DNA of 57,700 nt from Desulfurococcales archaeon (GTDB lineage: Archaea; Thermoproteota; Thermoprotei_A; Sulfolobales; Acidilobaceae). Made by a program: the position numbers and the translations under genes. Location: positions 1 to 57,700 of the forward strand of contig WAOT01000035.1 of NCBI GenBank assembly GCA_015521115.1, given 5' to 3'. This document shows, piece by piece, positions 49,289 through 57,700 of this stretch (positions are counted from its first letter, which is position 1; each line of letters opens with the position of its first letter). The notes under the pieces are model-generated. The model saw only the letters and a program-made list of their open reading frames with translations, made no database searches and had not been told where the DNA came from.

Positions 49289-50152
49289 ATGGAGTGCACC
49301 ACATATACCGACACTAGTAGGGTGATGAATGGATTGGCGATTGATATTCTAGGATACAGGATACCCTACACCAGCATAACTATAGCCAACCTCATTTACG
49401 CAGCCGTAGTACTAGTGGTCGGCTACATAATCATAAGGATGGCATTGAAGGTGTTAAGAAGAAGCCTCGAGAGGCTCGGGCTCCCCCCGCTGGTTGCAGG
49501 CATCTTGACACGGCTCACAGCAGTGTTCCTATATCTAGCCCTGTTGCTGAGCGCTGTTAGAGCCCTCGGTATTAGCACTGGTGCCGTTACTCTCAGCCTA
49601 GGAGCGGCTGTAGGCCTAATACTGGGCTTCGGCCTCCAGGATACTATGAATAACCTCGCAGCAGGCCTATGGATCACGGTTGTCAGAGCATTCAAGAAAG
49701 GGGACTTCGTGAAGGTCGCCGGATATATGGGGACTATTGAGGACGTGGGAGTCCTAAGCACTAAACTCCGTCTGCCCGGGGGAGAGGTTGCCCTCATACC
49801 AAATAGGAACGTCTGGGGCAGCCCTATAGTAAACTACTCTGCGGCTGATGTGAGGAGGTTTAACTTCACTGTAGGGGTAGCTTATGGGACGGATCTGGAT
49901 AGGGCTGTAAGAGTAGCGTTAGAAGCTGTTAAGAGTGTCCCTGAAGTCCTTGACGACCCAGCCCCTCAGATAATCATACAGGAGCTTGCAGACAGTAGCA
50001 TAAACCTTGAGGTTAGGGGCTGGGCAAAGAAGGAGGATCTCCTAACCGCTAAGACTAAGACGATAAAGGCGGTATATGATGCCTTCAACAGGGAGGGCAT
50101 CGAGATCCCATTCCCACAGCTGGACGTTCATCTAAGGGGGAAGGAAGAGTAA
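49289..50152 (+). CDS. mscS: MscS-family mechanosensitive channel
   Basis: This encodes up to 287 aa with three transmembrane segments (residues about 28-55, 65-95 and 95-120). TM3 (GAVTLSLGAAVGLILGFGLQDTMNNLAAGLWI) is the gly/ala-rich pore helix, followed by GDFVKVAGYMGTIEDVGVLSTKLRLPGGEVALIPN, the MscS beta domain. It releases solutes during osmotic downshock. ATG 49325 behind AGGGTG is a second possible start; the TATA-like ATAATATAA near 49270 would favour it. Confidence 0.92.
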   Translation: MECTTYTDTSRVMNGLAIDILGYRIPYTSITIANLIYAAVVLVVGYIIIRMALKVLRRSLERLGLPPLVAGILTRLTAVFLYLALLLSAVRALGISTGAVTLSLGAAVGLILGFGLQDTMNNLAAGLWITVVRAFKKGDFVKVAGYMGTIEDVGVLSTKLRLPGGEVALIPNRNVWGSPIVNYSAADVRRFNFTVGVAYGTDLDRAVRVALEAVKSVPEVLDDPAPQIIIQELADSSINLEVRGWAKKEDLLTAKTKTIKAVYDAFNREGIEIPFPQLDVHLRGKEE

Positions 50153-50183
50153 TAGAGGAAAGACGTAAGGAGAACCTCTTTTC
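50142..50183 (+). terminator. Possible terminator after mscS
   Basis: AGAGG and CCTCT flank a short loop and are followed by TTTT; GGGGAA upstream can also pair with TTCCCC. It lies in the 44-bp gap between mscS and convergent HMG-CoA reductase. Confidence 0.3.
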
Positions 50184-50196
50184 CCCTAGGACTGTT

Positions 50197-51447
50197 TTAG
50201 GGCTTAGCGGAGGTTCCGCCACCTCTCCCATACTGTATGTGCGCTCTCCCGAGCTCTCTAGCCGCCTGAGCAGCTAGGAGGTTTAACTCACCCGCTAGTA
50301 CTGTCGCCGCTATTATCTCCGCCAGTTTTCTAGCGTTAACCCCGGGAGGGTCTCCCCCTCCAGCTACGCCCATGATCTCGAGCGCCTCCCTCTGCGTGGG
50401 CAGTCTTGTTCCTCCCCCGACAGTGCCTACTTCGAGGCTTGGTAGGGTGACGCTTATGTAAAGATCCTCTCCTCTAAGCTCTGTCCATGTAAGTGTTAGG
50501 CTCGACTCCACCACCTGGGCAACGTCCTGGCCCGTTGCTATGAATACTGCGGCTATGATGTTCGCGGCGTGGGCGTTAAAGCTTGGGCTTCCTGCAGCGG
50601 CGCTTCCTAGGAGGTTCTTGGCCGTGTTCAGGTAGTGTATGTCACGGGGCTCGGCCTTTAGTATGCGGAGGGCTATATCCCTCTTCACGAGGGCTTCTGC
50701 TATCACATGCTTGCCCCTGCCCAGGATCTTGTTGATCTCGGCAGGCTTCTTGTCAGTACACATGTTTCCGCTGACTGTCACACACTTGGCCGTGCCCGGG
50801 TAGTTTTTCTCTATGTAGTCGCATACCTTCTCGCTAGCTATTGTTGCCATGTTCATACCCATGGCGTCGCCCGTGTGGTACTGGAGGCGGAGCCAGAGTA
50901 GGTTGCCTGCGTTGTAGGGGAACATTGTGAGGAGTTTACCGTGTCGTGTTGTGGACTCCGCCTCCCTTTTGAGCGCGTCGAAGTTATCCTCAACCCACCT
51001 CCTCAGCCTTAAGGCCTCCTCCACGCTGGGCGTCCAGAATAGTGGTGCCCTGGCCATGTAGTCGCTGACGATCCTCGCCCTAGCACCCCCGCTCATTGTT
51101 ATTGCTTTAACCCCCCGGTTAACGCTCGCCACCAGTGCCCCCTCTGTTGTCGCGAGGGGGACGTAGTATTCGCCCTTGGCGTATTCCCCCTCTACCCTTA
51201 GGGGCCCGACTATGCCTACAGGGATCTGTACAGCGCCTATCGGGTTCTCAATGTTCCTGCCATATAGTTCTACGAAGTCGAGGACTGTGCTGGCTATGCT
51301 GGAAAGCTTGACCCCCAGCTTCCTCTCCAAGTACACTCTCCTTACGAGTGCTGCAAGGTTGGCGTTTCCTAAGGCCTTCTCTAGGCGGGAGAGGCTTAGC
51401 TCTCCCCTCTCGATCTTCTCTAGTACCTCATCTATGCCCTTGCTCAC
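50197..51447 (-). CDS. hmgA: 3-Hydroxy-3-methylglutaryl-CoA reductase (class I)
   Basis: This encodes 416 aa. Class I motifs are present: [19 protein letters not shown] with the Glu in [23 protein letters not shown], and [12 protein letters not shown] near the NADPH site. It reduces HMG-CoA to mevalonate, the committed step for archaeal isoprenoid lipids. It is the last gene of a four-gene minus-strand operon; its GTG overlaps the DUF35 stop by four bases. Confidence 0.96.
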   Translation of the reverse strand: MSKGIDEVLEKIERGELSLSRLEKALGNANLAALVRRVYLERKLGVKLSSIASTVLDFVELYGRNIENPIGAVQIPVGIVGPLRVEGEYAKGEYYVPLATTEGALVASVNRGVKAITMSGGARARIVSDYMARAPLFWTPSVEEALRLRRWVEDNFDALKREAESTTRHGKLLTMFPYNAGNLLWLRLQYHTGDAMGMNMATIASEKVCDYIEKNYPGTAKCVTVSGNMCTDKKPAEINKILGRGKHVIAEALVKRDIALRILKAEPRDIHYLNTAKNLLGSAAAGSPSFNAHAANIIAAVFIATGQDVAQVVESSLTLTWTELRGEDLYISVTLPSLEVGTVGGGTRLPTQREALEIMGVAGGGDPPGVNARKLAEIIAATVLAGELNLLAAQAARELGRAHIQYGRGGGTSAKP

Positions 51448-51875
51448 CCTTGCCCACCGGGTGTGGCCTGGAGCACTGGGCGGAACTTTATGGCATAACC
51501 TATAACCCCGTTTCCTCCCTGCTCCTCAACCTTCCTAACAACCGCCTCAACCTCCTTCACGTTGGGGAGCTCTTCTGGTAGCACATCGGTCAGCTCCGCT
51601 ATAACCTTAGCACTGCCCAGGTCTACGAGGCCCAGTATTATTGGGGTGCTTAGCCTATTGTCTCCGGGCACGCTGAACACGTGGGTGTAACTCAATAGCT
51701 TCCCCCTCCTCGGTAATGGTACGATCTCGAGATCTCGTGAGCCGCAGTAGGGGCACGCCTCTCTTGGGGGGTAGTGGATCCTCCCACACACCTTACACTT
51801 AGCCCCTACCAGCCTATACCTGGGGATCCTATTCCTCCACCACCTCGGGAGGCTCCCAGCTCCCACTCCATTCAT
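51444..51875 (-). CDS. Zn-ribbon OB-fold protein, DUF35 family
   Basis: This 143-aa protein begins with a zinc ribbon, [20 protein letters not shown] (about 25-44), and then an OB-fold. DUF35 proteins bridge thiolase and HMG-CoA synthase, channelling acetoacetyl-CoA; the neighbouring genes fit this exactly. ATG start 20 bp after the thiolase stop. Confidence 0.92.
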   Translation of the reverse strand: MNGVGAGSLPRWWRNRIPRYRLVGAKCKVCGRIHYPPREACPYCGSRDLEIVPLPRRGKLLSYTHVFSVPGDNRLSTPIILGLVDLGSAKVIAELTDVLPEELPNVKEVEAVVRKVEEQGGNGVIGYAIKFRPVLQATPGGQG

Positions 51876-51895
51876 GCGATCTCACCTCCACAATC

Positions 51896-53032
51896 CTAGA
51901 GTGCCTCTAAAAGGGCTGCTCTCGCCTCGCTCCCAGCGGCGTTGATGCTCAGCGCTAGAGCCCTCTTCTCGCCTCCCCTCCTCACACCGCTCCATGTACC
52001 TGCCAGGATATTCGCTAGCTCCACTATCTTGTATACGTCTGTTGCCCCGATTGGGTGTCCTCTGGCCTTTAGCCCTCCGCTCGGGTTTGCTAGGGGGCCT
52101 TCACCGTCCTTGGAGAAGTAGCCCTCCGCTACCAGCTCAGCGCTCTTCCCCTTCTCAGCGAGGCCCATGGCCTCGAGCTCTAGTAGGGCGTATATTGTGA
52201 AGCTATCATGGATCTCCATTACATCGACGCCATCCGTTCCACCAATCCTCTGTATAACGGTTCTAACACTCTCGAGGTCGAGGGGGTCATCCCTCAGCTG
52301 AGGGCCTGGCATGCCTATTGCGCTCTCGACTGCTACGACTCTGGCGAGCGGGTTCTTGGGGTGCTCGTCCTCCCTCTCAAGGACTACTGCGGCGGCACCA
52401 TCTCCCAGGGGATAGGCGTCTAGAAGCGTTATAGGGTCTGCGAGGGGCATCCCGCTCACGACCTTCTCCGGTGTTATGGCGAAGCGTAGCATTGCATGCG
52501 GGTTCTCCTTCGCGTGGGCATGCATTAGTGCGGGCCAGTATGCGGTAGTAGCCCTCTCAACATTGTACCTGTCAAGGTATAGGCGGAAGAGGAGTGCGGC
52601 TACTCCTGCATGACCAATCTTGTAGTAGGCCTCAGCCTCCGCGTCATGGAGTAGCTGGAGCATCGAGTAAGTGGGCCCGCTCGGGTGGTTTGTGAGCTTG
52701 TCCACACCCACCACAAGGACGCGGCTCGCCTTCTCCGATTGTAGGAGGCTGTAGGCCACGTCTAGGGCGGCTAAACCGCTCGTCTCACCGCTCTCCACGC
52801 CTATAGCCCTCGCTCCACCGAGTCCCAGGCTTGAAGTGATGTAGGACGCTAGTGATAGCTGGGGCTCCTGTAGGTATGAGAGGCTGCTTGCGACTACCAC
52901 GAAGTCTACGCCGTCGACACCAGCCTCGTCGAGGGCCTTCCATGCAGCCTCAGCGGCCAGGGCTCTAACACTCTTCTCATAGTGCCTTCCGATCCTTACC
53001 GCACCTGTCCCCGTGACTATAACCCCCTTCAC
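51896..53032 (-). CDS. Acetyl-CoA C-acetyltransferase (thiolase)
   Basis: This 378-aa protein is of the archaeal thiolase type: YSLLQSEKASRVLVVGVDKL, VMEIHDSFTIYALLELEAMGL and NPSGGLKARGHPIGATDVYKI. The catalytic His lies in HPIGAT. It makes acetoacetyl-CoA for the next enzyme and sits seven bases after the HMG-CoA synthase stop. The nucleophile Cys of bacterial thiolases is not obvious at the usual place, as in this subfamily (GVESGETSG). Confidence 0.9.
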   Translation of the reverse strand: MKGVIVTGTGAVRIGRHYEKSVRALAAEAAWKALDEAGVDGVDFVVVASSLSYLQEPQLSLASYITSSLGLGGARAIGVESGETSGLAALDVAYSLLQSEKASRVLVVGVDKLTNHPSGPTYSMLQLLHDAEAEAYYKIGHAGVAALLFRLYLDRYNVERATTAYWPALMHAHAKENPHAMLRFAITPEKVVSGMPLADPITLLDAYPLGDGAAAVVLEREDEHPKNPLARVVAVESAIGMPGPQLRDDPLDLESVRTVIQRIGGTDGVDVMEIHDSFTIYALLELEAMGLAEKGKSAELVAEGYFSKDGEGPLANPSGGLKARGHPIGATDVYKIVELANILAGTWSGVRRGGEKRALALSINAAGSEARAALLEAL

Positions 53033-53038
53033 GGCGCT

Positions 53039-54103
53039 TCACCTCGGGAGCATGACGAGGATCTTCCTGTTCTTGGCGTAGACCGCATAGTCTACAGGCT
53101 TCCTCCGGGCTATGTAGTCGTCGACGGTAGGCGCCTTGTCCCTCCTCTCAACGATCTCCTCGGTAACCCTTATGGCGTAGGCGTCGCTGCCAGCGCCGCT
53201 ACCGAATGGGGCGAGTAGTATGAGATCCCCGGGCTCAGCCCTGTCTAGAACCCTTGCAAGCCCTAGGAGGGCGCTGGCGTTGTAGGTGTTCCCGATGTAT
53301 GGTGTGACAAGGGCCGGCTCGATCTGCTCATATGTGAAACCAAGCCTCTTCCCAACCCTCACAGGGAACTTGCCGTTCGGCTGGTGGAATATCGCGTACT
53401 TGAAGTCGGACGGCTTATAGCCCGTCTCCTCTAGCAAGCCTTTCACTGCATTAATGATATGGTGGAAGTAGGCAGGCTCACCTGTGAAGCCTTCCCCATG
53501 CTTGGGGTAGGGGCGTAGGGCCCTCCTCCAGAAGTCGGGCGTGTCCGTTATGTACGAGTAGGAGGCCTCGAACACTGCTGCAGCCCCCTCCCTAGGGCCG
53601 ATAATGAATGCGGCTGCCCCGCTGGAGGCTGTGAACTCTAGTACGTCACCCGGCTCTGCCTGAGCGGTGTCGCTGCCTATGGCGAGTGCATACTCAACCA
53701 TCCCACTCGACACCAGCCCTATACTCGCCCTAACACCCTCACTCCCGGCCCTGCAGGCGAACTCCAGGTCGCTAGCCATAGTCACAGGCGTTATCCCCAA
53801 TACTTCCGCGACAATTGTCGCCGAGGGCTTGACGGCGTAGACCTTACTCTCGCTGCCAAAGAACACAGCCCCGATCTTGGAGGGCTCAACCCCTGCCCGG
53901 GCTAGGGCGTTGAGGCCCGCCTCAATGGCCATAGTAGTGCTGTCCTCGTCAGGGCCGTCCACACTCTTCTCCTTAACGTTCAAACCCTTGAACTGGTGGG
54001 GAGGCCACCCCCATACCCTTCCGATCTCCTCCATGGGCAGCCTCCAACGGGGGATGTAAGCGCCCCAGCCGTGGATACCAACTCTCTCCTCGGGTCTTGT
54101 CAA
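53039..54103 (-). CDS. Hydroxymethylglutaryl-CoA synthase
   Basis: This 354-aa protein reads GIHGWGAYIPRWRLPMEEIGRVWG at the N-terminus and has the active Cys in MASDLEFACRAGSEGVRA (about 110), plus HQPNGKFPVRVGKRLGF near the end. It condenses acetyl-CoA and acetoacetyl-CoA to HMG-CoA. It is the first gene of the operon; CTTTTTATGG (minus, about 54153-54162) is a likely TATA box. Confidence 0.95.
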   Translation of the reverse strand: MTRPEERVGIHGWGAYIPRWRLPMEEIGRVWGWPPHQFKGLNVKEKSVDGPDEDSTTMAIEAGLNALARAGVEPSKIGAVFFGSESKVYAVKPSATIVAEVLGITPVTMASDLEFACRAGSEGVRASIGLVSSGMVEYALAIGSDTAQAEPGDVLEFTASSGAAAFIIGPREGAAAVFEASYSYITDTPDFWRRALRPYPKHGEGFTGEPAYFHHIINAVKGLLEETGYKPSDFKYAIFHQPNGKFPVRVGKRLGFTYEQIEPALVTPYIGNTYNASALLGLARVLDRAEPGDLILLAPFGSGAGSDAYAIRVTEEIVERRDKAPTVDDYIARRKPVDYAVYAKNRKILVMLPR

Positions 54104-54301
54104 ACCTCAACACCCTCATAGGTGCTGCTTAAGCGTAATGTGCTGTTCCCCATAAAAAGCTATACGCCACAAGTCGATCCATACTATCGACAAACGTCTA
54201 ACAACGCCGTGGAGGGTGACCGGAGAGTGGATTAGTGGGTAAACGACAAGAGCATGAAAGGCCCACAACATAGCATTAATGAACTTTAAATAAGGAACCT
54301 A

Positions 54302-55171
54302 TTAGGTTCTACCTCCCTCCCCCACAACCTTCTCCACTCCCTCGAGGATCTCGGGGACTACTCTAACCTCCTTAATACTCCCCTTCGCCCTGCTAATGTA
54401 GTAACCGTTTATTGGCGGCACATCCTTGTAGTCTCTCCCATGGGCGAACTTAACATAGTAGTAGTGGAGGTTGAATACCCTGTTATGAGTCGGATCAATG
54501 GGAACCCAGCCTGTCCCCGGCCAATACGCCTCGACCCATGCATGTGTCTCCCCAGGTGTGTCCGTGAGTGCCCCGCTAACGTACCTGGCAGGCACACCTA
54601 GGGCCCTGAGGAGGCCTATGAGGAGGTGTGCTTTATCCTGGCATACTCCACGGCCTATTTCCACGACCTCGTGTGCCTTAGTGTTAACACTAGTGTATCC
54701 CCTCTCATACACGATCTCCCGGTACACCCAGTCCGTTAGCTTGAAGAGCACATCCCTAAGGCTCCTCGTGGATCCAACGATCGAGCGGGCGAGGTCTTCT
54801 AGCTTAGAGGGGTCAATTAGAGGGCTTGGAAGAAGGAATAGGGCGGCTATGGGATCATCCTCAACACCCTCTAGTGGCAACCTCAGATCCTCTTGTGGGA
54901 TTAGCTTGTACTCCCCTCTAAGCCTAACGAGAGACACTGCACGGAAAGATACCCTATTATGTACCTGCTTTATGGTTACCCTGGCGGCGGGGTTACCATA
55001 TCTATCACGGTAGTAGATGACACGTCCAGGTGGGTCGCTCTCCAACCGGTATTCTAAGGGCTCCTGCCAGGTCTCTTCGCGTGGGAACACTTTAAGCTCG
55101 TTATCGTTGACCAGCACCCTGTCACTATACTCGTATATGGCTGTGTACGTTATCCTCACAGTTACAGCCAT
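54302..55171 (-). CDS. Transglutaminase-like protein
   Basis: This encodes about 289 aa. The Cys-His-Asp set is intact: GRGVCQDKAHLLIGLLRALGVPARYVSG, ETHAWVEAYWPGTGWVPIDPTHN. An N-terminal beta domain (about residues 1-115) precedes it, as in the bacterial-type transglutaminase-like family. It could act as protease or amide-forming enzyme. ATG 55171 is the best start; the frame opens at 55216. It lies beside Alpha-E and ATP-grasp genes, a conserved association. Confidence 0.85.
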   Translation of the reverse strand: MAVTVRITYTAIYEYSDRVLVNDNELKVFPREETWQEPLEYRLESDPPGRVIYYRDRYGNPAARVTIKQVHNRVSFRAVSLVRLRGEYKLIPQEDLRLPLEGVEDDPIAALFLLPSPLIDPSKLEDLARSIVGSTRSLRDVLFKLTDWVYREIVYERGYTSVNTKAHEVVEIGRGVCQDKAHLLIGLLRALGVPARYVSGALTDTPGETHAWVEAYWPGTGWVPIDPTHNRVFNLHYYYVKFAHGRDYKDVPPINGYYISRAKGSIKEVRVVPEILEGVEKVVGEGGRT

Positions 55172-55408
55172 ATTATCACGCACCAGACATTGAGGGCCTC
55201 TAGTACTTGGCTTCACTCCACCGTACTCTAATTGTCTGTGTGCAATTGGGCTTTATAGGAGTATAGCATGTAATACAGTATTTATGTAATAATATATGTT
55301 TTTAGCCTAGAAATAAAACTTAGTATAATGAGGATTATATGGTAGTATATACCTGGATACAAGTCCCCCCGACAACAACGTACCACATGAATCGAGAGCG
55401 TGATCGAA

Positions 55409-56062
55409 ATGGATAGAGGTATATTTGGGATAGCCGTTGTAGCGGTGCTAGTAGCGGCTTTAGGCGTTGGTGCACTCGCCTATAACGGGAACATAGGAAG
55501 CCCCGGAGCTGACGGGACATATAGCCATGATTATAGGCAAGGCGGCAGAATGTGGGGTATGATGAACAACGGAGGCCATGGCCCCTATAACGGTGGAGAA
55601 GGACACGACGATGACATGCCCCACATGATGTGTGGAGATCACGACGAGGAATACGACTATGACAATGACTACGGCAACTATAGTGGGATGACATGGGGAG
55701 GCGGCCCTATGATGGGTGGCATGATGATGGGTATGATGAACGGGGAGTACTGTTACGGTAACATGCCCAACATGCCCTGGCTCAATACTACTGAGGTTAA
55801 CGGCACAATAGTCTATGTTGACCCTAACCTATACATAGTCGCTCTACAGACCGACGACGGCAACCTCACGCTAAAGCTACTCCGCATGTATGTTGACCTG
55901 GAGAATGGCTACATGGTCTACGGCCCCTGGCTAACAAACACGTTACAGGTCGGAGACCAGGTAACAGTGGTTGTGCCCGCGTACGCTAACATGCCTGTTA
56001 TACCCATCCTCGGTATAACAGTGGGAGGAGACACCTACATGGTGCCCCCTCTCGCAGGCTAA
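55409..56062 (+). CDS. Secreted His/Asp/Met-rich, metal-binding-like protein
   Basis: This encodes about 217 aa. An N-terminal membrane/signal helix (GIFGIAVVAVLVAALGVGALAYN) precedes two biased stretches: His/Asp/Glu/Tyr-rich (GGHGPYNGGEGHDDDMPHMMCGDHDEEYDYD) and Met/Gly-rich (PMMGGMMMGMMNG). The C-terminal 90 residues form a small beta domain (VNGTIVYVDPNLYIVALQTDDGNLTLKLL). Met and His clusters suit copper binding, so metal storage or sensing is possible; no family is recognised. ATG 55409 follows a GTG at 55400 in frame. It lies between the transglutaminase and Alpha-E genes. Confidence 0.6.
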   Translation: MDRGIFGIAVVAVLVAALGVGALAYNGNIGSPGADGTYSHDYRQGGRMWGMMNNGGHGPYNGGEGHDDDMPHMMCGDHDEEYDYDNDYGNYSGMTWGGGPMMGGMMMGMMNGEYCYGNMPNMPWLNTTEVNGTIVYVDPNLYIVALQTDDGNLTLKLLRMYVDLENGYMVYGPWLTNTLQVGDQVTVVVPAYANMPVIPILGITVGGDTYMVPPLAG

Positions 56063-56095
56063 CCCCACTTTTCCTCATTAATTTTATTTTATAGT
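56063..56095 (+). terminator. T-rich terminator after the His/Met-rich gene
   Basis: CTTTTCCTC followed by ATTTTATTTTATAG directly follows the stop codon, typical of archaeal T-run termination. Confidence 0.4.
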
Positions 56096-56207
56096 AGGCT
56101 CCGGATTCCCCTGGGAAACCTATTGGTGAGCGTTGGAAGATAAAACCCTGCCCTCACCCTCGAGATCGCCCTAGAGGCAGTAGTTAGTGTTAGGGGATGG
56201 GTGAAGG

Positions 56208-56684
56208 TTGGGGGAGATACTTGTCCCTAGTATGCTCTACAGACTGTACTGGACTGGGAGGTATATTGAGAGGATAGACCTCCTGGTCAGGAGCCTTCTA
56301 GCGGCTGTCGGCAGGGGGGTGGATGAATCCAGGCTGCAGGCCCTCGCATCTAACTTAGGTGTCGAGTACCGGGGAGCAGTGGATTTCCTATGCAGCCTCC
56401 TCTACGATGAGTCCAACCCCTCCAGCATTCTCCACGCAGCAAAGATGATAAGGATGAACATGCATGGCCTCGGAGCAACTAGAGCTCTAAGGGAGGCTAA
56501 CCTCCTCGTGATAGAAGCCGAGGATAGGATAGACTGCAATAATTTCGAAGAAGTGAGGAGGCACCTAGAGAACCTCCTATACGCTGTTAACAAGCTGGGC
56601 AAGGTTATAGAGGAGGACATGGTGACACCCCCAACCCCTCCAGAGGATGTCCTAAGGGAGCAGCTCCTCCACCAACAGCAGTAA
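56208..56684 (+). CDS. Alpha-E domain protein (half-length)
   Basis: This 158-aa helical protein begins with LYRLYWTGRYIERIDLLVRSLLAA and later has IRMNMHGLGATRALREANLLVIEAEDR, resembling the Alpha-E (DUF403) domain. Usual members are about 300 aa, so this is a short version. Alpha-E proteins occur with permuted ATP-grasp enzymes and transglutaminases. The start is TTG 56208 or ATG 56232. The next gene begins 16 bases after its stop. Confidence 0.7.
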   Translation: MGEILVPSMLYRLYWTGRYIERIDLLVRSLLAAVGRGVDESRLQALASNLGVEYRGAVDFLCSLLYDESNPSSILHAAKMIRMNMHGLGATRALREANLLVIEAEDRIDCNNFEEVRRHLENLLYAVNKLGKVIEEDMVTPPTPPEDVLREQLLHQQQ

Positions 56685-56699
56685 TGGGGGTATAATCAG

Positions 56700-57700
56700 T
56701 TGACGGGGGGGATCCTGAGCTGGAGGAGTATCCACATTAATTATCCTGACAGGTACAATGAGGTTATAGACGAGGATCTCAAGCCCAGACCAGAGTATGA
56801 GGCGTTCTTTGAAAACCTCATAAACATGGGGACACAGAAGTTCTCAGAAGAGGTGAGGAACGCCTCAATTATAGCGTTCCTAGAGGGTTTCACGTTCAAC
56901 ATAGAACCGGGCCAGTACAGGCCGATCCCCATGGACTTCATACCCCGAATAGTGAGGAGGAAAGCGTTTAACCACATAGCAGTGGGACTTAAACAGAGAG
57001 CCATAGCGTTGAACAAGCTCCTCCAGGACATCTACAGCGGTGAGAAAACAATAGTACCGGACGAGGTGATATATGGCTCCAAGTACTTCTACCCCGACCT
57101 GGTAGGCCTGATGCCTAGACACGGCATTTTCATCCACGTCTATGGAGCAGACCTCCTCTTCGACGGGACGGAGTTCAAGATAATAGAAGATAACCTCAGA
57201 GTCCCGAGCGGAGTAGCCTACCAGCTGAAAATCCGGGAGCTCGGGGGGAGATTCCTCCCACAGCTCAGGGAAGGCTACAGGATCGCAGACTATAGGCCAT
57301 GGGAGCACCTCAAGAAGGCGATGAGAGACGCATCATGGGCTAGAGACCCATTCATGGTTCTCCTAAGCGACGGCCCATACGATAGCGCCTACTTCGAGCA
57401 CAGGTACCTCGCAAACCTCCTCGGCATCCCCTTAGTGGAGGGGAGCGACCTGAGGGTGGATGAGAGGGGCTACGTCGTCCTAAGGCTCCCAGGTGAGGGC
57501 GAGGTTCAGGTAGACGTGATCTATAGGAGGATAGAGGATCTAGACATATTCGTCCCGGGCCTATCCAAAGCGTATGCCGACGGTAAAGTAGCGCTCGTAA
57601 ACGCTTGGGGCACCGGAGTGGCTGACGATAAACTGGTGTACCACTACATACCGCAGGTCATTAGAGAGTATCTAGGAGAGGATCCAATTATCCCCCAGCC
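56700..57700 (+). CDS. Circularly permuted ATP-grasp protein (partial, runs off the window)
   Basis: The frame is open from TTG 56700 to the right edge (at least 333 codons). Recognisable parts are LKQRAIALNKLLQDIYSGEKTIVPDEVI, IIEDNLRVPSGVAYQLKIRE and NAWGTGVADDKLVYHYIPQVIREYLGED, the pattern of COG2308-type permuted ATP-grasp enzymes. These join a carboxylate to an amine using ATP. It directly follows the Alpha-E gene, as in the known pairing. GGGGG upstream could be the ribosome site. Confidence 0.85.
   Translation, partial: MTGGILSWRSIHINYPDRYNEVIDEDLKPRPEYEAFFENLINMGTQKFSEEVRNASIIAFLEGFTFNIEPGQYRPIPMDFIPRIVRRKAFNHIAVGLKQRAIALNKLLQDIYSGEKTIVPDEVIYGSKYFYPDLVGLMPRHGIFIHVYGADLLFDGTEFKIIEDNLRVPSGVAYQLKIRELGGRFLPQLREGYRIADYRPWEHLKKAMRDASWARDPFMVLLSDGPYDSAYFEHRYLANLLGIPLVEGSDLRVDERGYVVLRLPGEGEVQVDVIYRRIEDLDIFVPGLSKAYADGKVALVNAWGTGVADDKLVYHYIPQVIREYLGEDPIIPQ

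Noticed and set aside
1-57700. CRISPR array, rRNA operon, transposase or integrase
   Set aside because: I looked for evenly spaced repeats, conserved rRNA segments and recombinase motifs on both strands and saw none in the window.

Overview
The window reads as chromosomal DNA of a hyperthermophilic Thermoproteota (crenarchaeal) archaeon. Supporting signs are archaeal-type ProRS, S26e, PriX, NMD3, NucS with a C-terminal PCNA-binding-like tail, a Clp1/GRC3 polynucleotide kinase, 3-hexulose-6-phosphate synthase, a mevalonate operon, tRNA genes with encoded CCA, AT-rich archaeal TATA boxes, and frequent GTG/TTG starts behind GGAGGTG-type ribosome sites. The set fits a Desulfurococcales-like lineage, but the sequence alone does not fix the genus. 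Most of the window is tightly packed core genome; the left end and the respiratory segment are the accessory parts.

Layout. (1) 1-3060: a gene-sparse accessory segment on the 3' side of a tRNA-Gly gene. It holds small winged-helix and AbrB-like regulators, an overlapping cassette of tiny ORFs ending in a very basic protein and a membrane protein, three related inverted repeats, and a well-formed box C/D guide RNA. It looks like the inner edge of an integrated virus or plasmid. (2) 3282-10159: a type IV pilin-like protein and its secretion ATPase on the minus strand, divergent from a giant secreted glycoprotein-like surface protein (S-layer candidate). (3) 10189-20622: hydrolase, ferritin-like protein, S26e, ProRS, V/A-ATPase proteolipid, dCTP deaminase overlapping an aromatic amino-acid lyase, a tRNA-binding-domain protein, RNA 5'-kinase, Nudix, CBS protein and PEP carboxykinase. 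(4) 20619-31390: PriX, tRNA-Gln, a 2-oxoacid:ferredoxin oxidoreductase operon (GDAB order), GNAT, UPF0147, FAU-1/DUF402, NMD3, an H/ACA-type guide RNA, a prolyl oligopeptidase, and a nuclease plus degenerate nucleotidyltransferase pair. (5) 31494-38604: HPS, a creatininase-family (ArfB-like) protein and NucS in a plus-strand run, then a minus-strand run of small enzymes, then a UPF0173 hydrolase.

(6) 38627-48642: a respiratory island. A Tat-exported molybdopterin oxidoreductase, a four-cluster Fe-S subunit and an NrfD membrane subunit are followed in the same direction by a MobA-like protein, a 52-aa TatA and a four-cluster polyferredoxin. A TorD-like chaperone is divergent. Next to it lies a quinol-type nitric oxide reductase, divergent from a Cys-containing HTH regulator with repeated GGTTAACC-type sites in the shared promoter. 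Enzyme, cofactor maturation, export and electron transfer are thus encoded together. (7) 50197-54103: HMG-CoA synthase, thiolase, DUF35 protein and HMG-CoA reductase, the early mevalonate pathway for isoprenoid lipids. (8) 54302-57700: a transglutaminase-like protein, a secreted His/Asp/Met-rich protein, a half-length Alpha-E protein and a circularly permuted ATP-grasp that runs off the right end, together suggesting a peptide/amide-bond-forming system.

The most noteworthy signals are the two guide RNAs (box C/D in the accessory segment, H/ACA at 28266-28345), the respiratory island with its dedicated TatA and MobA, the qNOR operator region, the lone aromatic amino-acid lyase, and the Alpha-E/ATP-grasp/transglutaminase neighbourhood enclosing a metal-binding-like secreted protein. 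No CRISPR array, rRNA gene or transposase was seen.
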